Shown piece after piece: positions 5,628 through 7,122 of a stretch of 7,122 nucleotides of DNA. The notes beneath the pieces are model-generated. The model was not told the origin of the DNA. It made no database searches and was given only the letters and a program-made list of their open reading frames with translations. The DNA is from Clostridiales bacterium. GTDB taxonomy: Bacteria > Bacillota > Clostridia > Christensenellales > Aristaeellaceae. The translations under genes were made by a program, and so were the position numbers. Position 1 is the first letter of the stretch. Every line of letters starts with the position of its first letter. The stretch is taken from NCBI GenBank assembly GCA_004557805.1, contig SFFS01000125.1, forward strand, positions 1 to 7,122. Reading direction: 5' to 3'.

Positions 5628-6428
5628 ATGTCCAGGAAAGCGACGGAGTTCCAGAAAAAAGAAATGAGCAGGATGTATCGCGGCAAGGAGATTTTCAAGC
5701 CCCTGAACACCGGCTGGATTGACGGTCACGTTGCCTGCGTGCGCGAATGGGTGGCCAATATTTTTTTTACCGCAAAGGCGATACGACCATCATGATCGAC
5801 GCGGGATACAACTATCATTACCCATCAGGATACGGATCATGTGGGCGCGGTGGAAGCGGACAGCCCCGGATTGTTCCAAAACGCAGCGCTGTACATCGGG
5901 GAAGTTGAAAACCGTTATTTGACCGGAGAGGTACGCCGCAAGGTCCTCTATCATCTTTATAAGCTGCCGCAGGTCACGATCAACAACAAAAAAGTGCTGC
6001 TTCAGGATGGGGAAGTCATCAACATTGACGGCATCAAAATCGAATGCTTCCTCGTTCCCGGCCACACTTGGGGACATATGGTGTATCTCGTTGATGACCG
6101 TTACCTGTTTACCGGCGACACCATCTGGTTCGGTGCGGACGGTGGATACAGCTTCATTTCCGCCTTGGCAGAGGATAATGAGCTGGCGGTGCGATCTCTG
6201 ACTGCACTGGAAGAAAAGCTGCGGGGGCGCGATTTACATCCGTTGTTCATAACCGGACACACAGGCTGGACGGACAATATGGACTTTGCTTTTGCACACA
6301 AAAATGAGCTTTGCTCCCCCTTTCGGAAAAAAGCCCATGATCCCAACGCCCCATACGATGCCTATGACGAATCGGATGATACCGAAGAAAGAGCAAAAAG
6401 CAGATACTTAGCGGGAGTTGGAAGATGA
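5628..6428 (+). pseudogene. Metallo-beta-lactamase-fold hydrolase, broken by two indels
   Basis: Read from ATG 5628 (GAGGAG at 5617-5622 before it) the protein begins normally, with NTGWIDGHVACVREWVANIFF, then hits a stop at 5793-5795. Adding one T to the eight-T run at 5761-5768 restores the expected YRKGDTTIMIDAGYNY in another frame, and near 5810-5816 the frame must return to the first for ITHQDTDHVGAV. About 20 residues that normally lie between the DAGY strand and the metal motif are absent. The rest is intact to the stop at 6426: HxDxDH metal motif (a known variant of HxHxDH) at 5823-5840, PGHTWGHM, TGDTIW, and ITGHTGWT carry the remaining ligands. The two lesions are -1 and 3n+2, so together they keep frame. 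As written it cannot make a whole hydrolase. Base errors in the assembly are an alternative to real decay. Confidence 0.85.
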
Positions 6429-6904
6429 AGGTTTACGAGTTCGGTAAAAAAAGCGCCCCGGCGCTTTTGCTGCTGCCCGGAACCTGCTGCCATTGGAAAG
6501 GCAATTTTGGGCGAGTCATTCCGCTGCTGGAAAAGGATTTTCGAGTACTCTGCGTCAGCTATGACGGCTTTGATGAGACGGAAAACACAGAGTTTCCGAC
6601 CATGCTTGAGGAAACAGAGAAAATAGAAGCATACATCAAGGAGCATTGCAGCGGTCATATCCATGGGGCTTACGGCTGTTCTCTGGGGGGCTCTTTTGTG
6701 GGCCTGCTGGCGGCGCGGCAAAACATCCACATGGATTATGGCATTTTGGGCAGCTCCGATCTGGATCAATCGCCGGTTGCCGCCGCAAAATTACAGACGG
6801 CGCTGCTCTTACCCCTGCTCTATCCCTTCATCCGGGATGGAAAGTTCAAAAGCCGTATCCTGCAATTCTGCCAGTTCACGCATATGGTCGCAGAGAGTGC
6901 GTAA
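6425..6904 (+). CDS. Alpha/beta-fold hydrolase, C-terminally truncated
   Basis: This frame encodes 159 residues of a serine-type alpha/beta hydrolase. The N-terminal strand and oxyanion region (LLLLPGTCCHW, residues 14-24), the strand FRVLCVSYDGFDE (39-51), and the nucleophile elbow GCSLGG (84-89, Ser86) are plain, followed by FVGLLAARQ and YGILGSSDLD. Family members usually run well past 230 residues; here the protein stops before the catalytic aspartate and histidine. Up to about residue 144 the sequence looks authentic, but the last 15 residues (ILQFCQFTHMVAESA) do not, and they lie opposite a leftward frame. ATG 6425 overlaps the MBL stop by four bases (ATGA), with GGGAG (6413-6417) before it, so translation was coupled to the MBL gene. 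Probably inactive as written. Confidence 0.75.
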   Translation: MKVYEFGKKSAPALLLLPGTCCHWKGNFGRVIPLLEKDFRVLCVSYDGFDETENTEFPTMLEETEKIEAYIKEHCSGHIHGAYGCSLGGSFVGLLAARQNIHMDYGILGSSDLDQSPVAAAKLQTALLLPLLYPFIRDGKFKSRILQFCQFTHMVAESA

Positions 6905-7122
6905 GGTTTCTGTTCCCTTTCGCACATCCCCGATCCGCCGATTCCATTCTTTATTTCCGGCAAGCCGACGCTCTACGGCAAGATCCAGACCATCGGAACC
7001 TCCCACCGCCAGTTTGCCCACATACATGTTTTCACAATTTTTCTGAAGATTCTCAGCCAGCCCCGGCTGCTGCTGTTTGAGCAGTTGGAATGCCATTTCC
7101 CTAAGATTCGTCTGAAGTTCAT
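6809..7122 (-). CDS. Leftward hypothetical protein fragment, open to the window edge
   Basis: A minus-strand frame is open from the right edge of the window (about base 7120) to a TAA at 6809-6811, at least 104 codons. It is rich in charged and leucine residues typical of soluble helical protein (LQTNLREMAFQLLKQQQ, ERRLAGNKEWNRRIGD, TLRTLCDHMRELAELQ). Read this way it looks far more protein-like than the opposing frames beyond 6904. I do not recognise a family. It has no start inside the window except an internal ATG at 7096, so the true start is probably to the right. It overlaps the hydrolase tail by about 95 bases, so one or both ends are probably not native. It may be the C-terminal end of a gene from an inserted or rearranged segment. 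Confidence 0.45.
   Translation of the reverse strand, partial: ELQTNLREMAFQLLKQQQPGLAENLQKNCENMYVGKLAVGGSDGLDLAVERRLAGNKEWNRRIGDVRKGTETLRTLCDHMRELAELQDTAFELSIPDEGIEQG

Noticed and set aside
4254..5729. A 491-codon minus-strand open frame opposite both methyltransferases
   Set aside because: It is rich in Arg, His, Pro and Ala with no family pattern, a typical antisense shadow of GC-rich genes; the plus strand carries clear methyltransferase motifs and ribosome sites.
5761..5795. Programmed frameshifting or transcript slippage at the eight-T run to make a full MBL protein
   Set aside because: Slippage could recover the DAGY segment, but the frame then runs to a stop and does not reach the ITHQDTDH frame, because a second lesion near 5810-5816 remains.
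6905..7122. Plus-strand frames as the continuation of the alpha/beta hydrolase through a frameshift
   Set aside because: None of the plus-strand readings after 6860 shows hydrolase features such as a catalytic His context; they look like shadows of the leftward frame.

Overview
The window looks like a piece of a GC-rich Gram-positive chromosome, most likely a clostridial (Bacillota) gut-type bacterium. The evidence is strong AGGAGG-type ribosome binding sites, tight or overlapping gene pairs, near-consensus sigma-A promoters and the protein families themselves: a LysR regulator beside a cytidylate-kinase-like protein, a NorM/DinF-type MATE exporter, and a TetR regulator with small SAM methyltransferases. 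No genus can be assigned from the sequence alone.

Layout. Bases 1-236 hold no convincing gene but are packed with inverted repeats, including a likely rho-independent terminator at 98-131. A LysR-family regulator runs leftward (237-1127). It shares a 137-bp divergent promoter region with a rightward unit: a cytidylate-kinase-like P-loop protein (1265-1879), a 91-residue three-helix membrane protein (1893-2168), and a MATE efflux transporter (2161-3489) whose start overlaps the membrane-protein stop. A strong terminator (3513-3546) closes this unit.

A near-perfect promoter (TTGACA, 17 bp, TATAAT) then drives a TetR-family repressor (3633-4217) with a likely operator in its own leader. After a short terminator, a perfect 11-bp inverted repeat lies in front of a second rightward cluster: two different class I SAM-dependent methyltransferases (4320-5006 and 5010-5618), a metallo-beta-lactamase-fold hydrolase that is broken as written (5628-6428), and an alpha/beta hydrolase that begins inside the MBL stop codon and loses its C-terminal part (6425-6904). 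The last 300 bases carry a leftward reading frame open to the window edge that overlaps the tail of the hydrolase.

How the genes may work together. The left cluster looks like a LysR-adjacent nucleotide-kinase/efflux unit. The right cluster looks like a TetR-controlled set of small-molecule modifying enzymes (methyl transfer twice, metal-dependent hydrolysis, serine hydrolysis) whose substrate cannot be read from sequence. The right cluster is decaying or rearranged. The MBL gene carries two separate indels whose lengths together restore frame, the hydrolase is cut short, and base composition falls from roughly 60-70% GC in the methyltransferases to roughly 45-50% in the last kilobase (hand-counted on sample lines). 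I see no CRISPR array, tRNA, rRNA, or recognisable insertion sequence.
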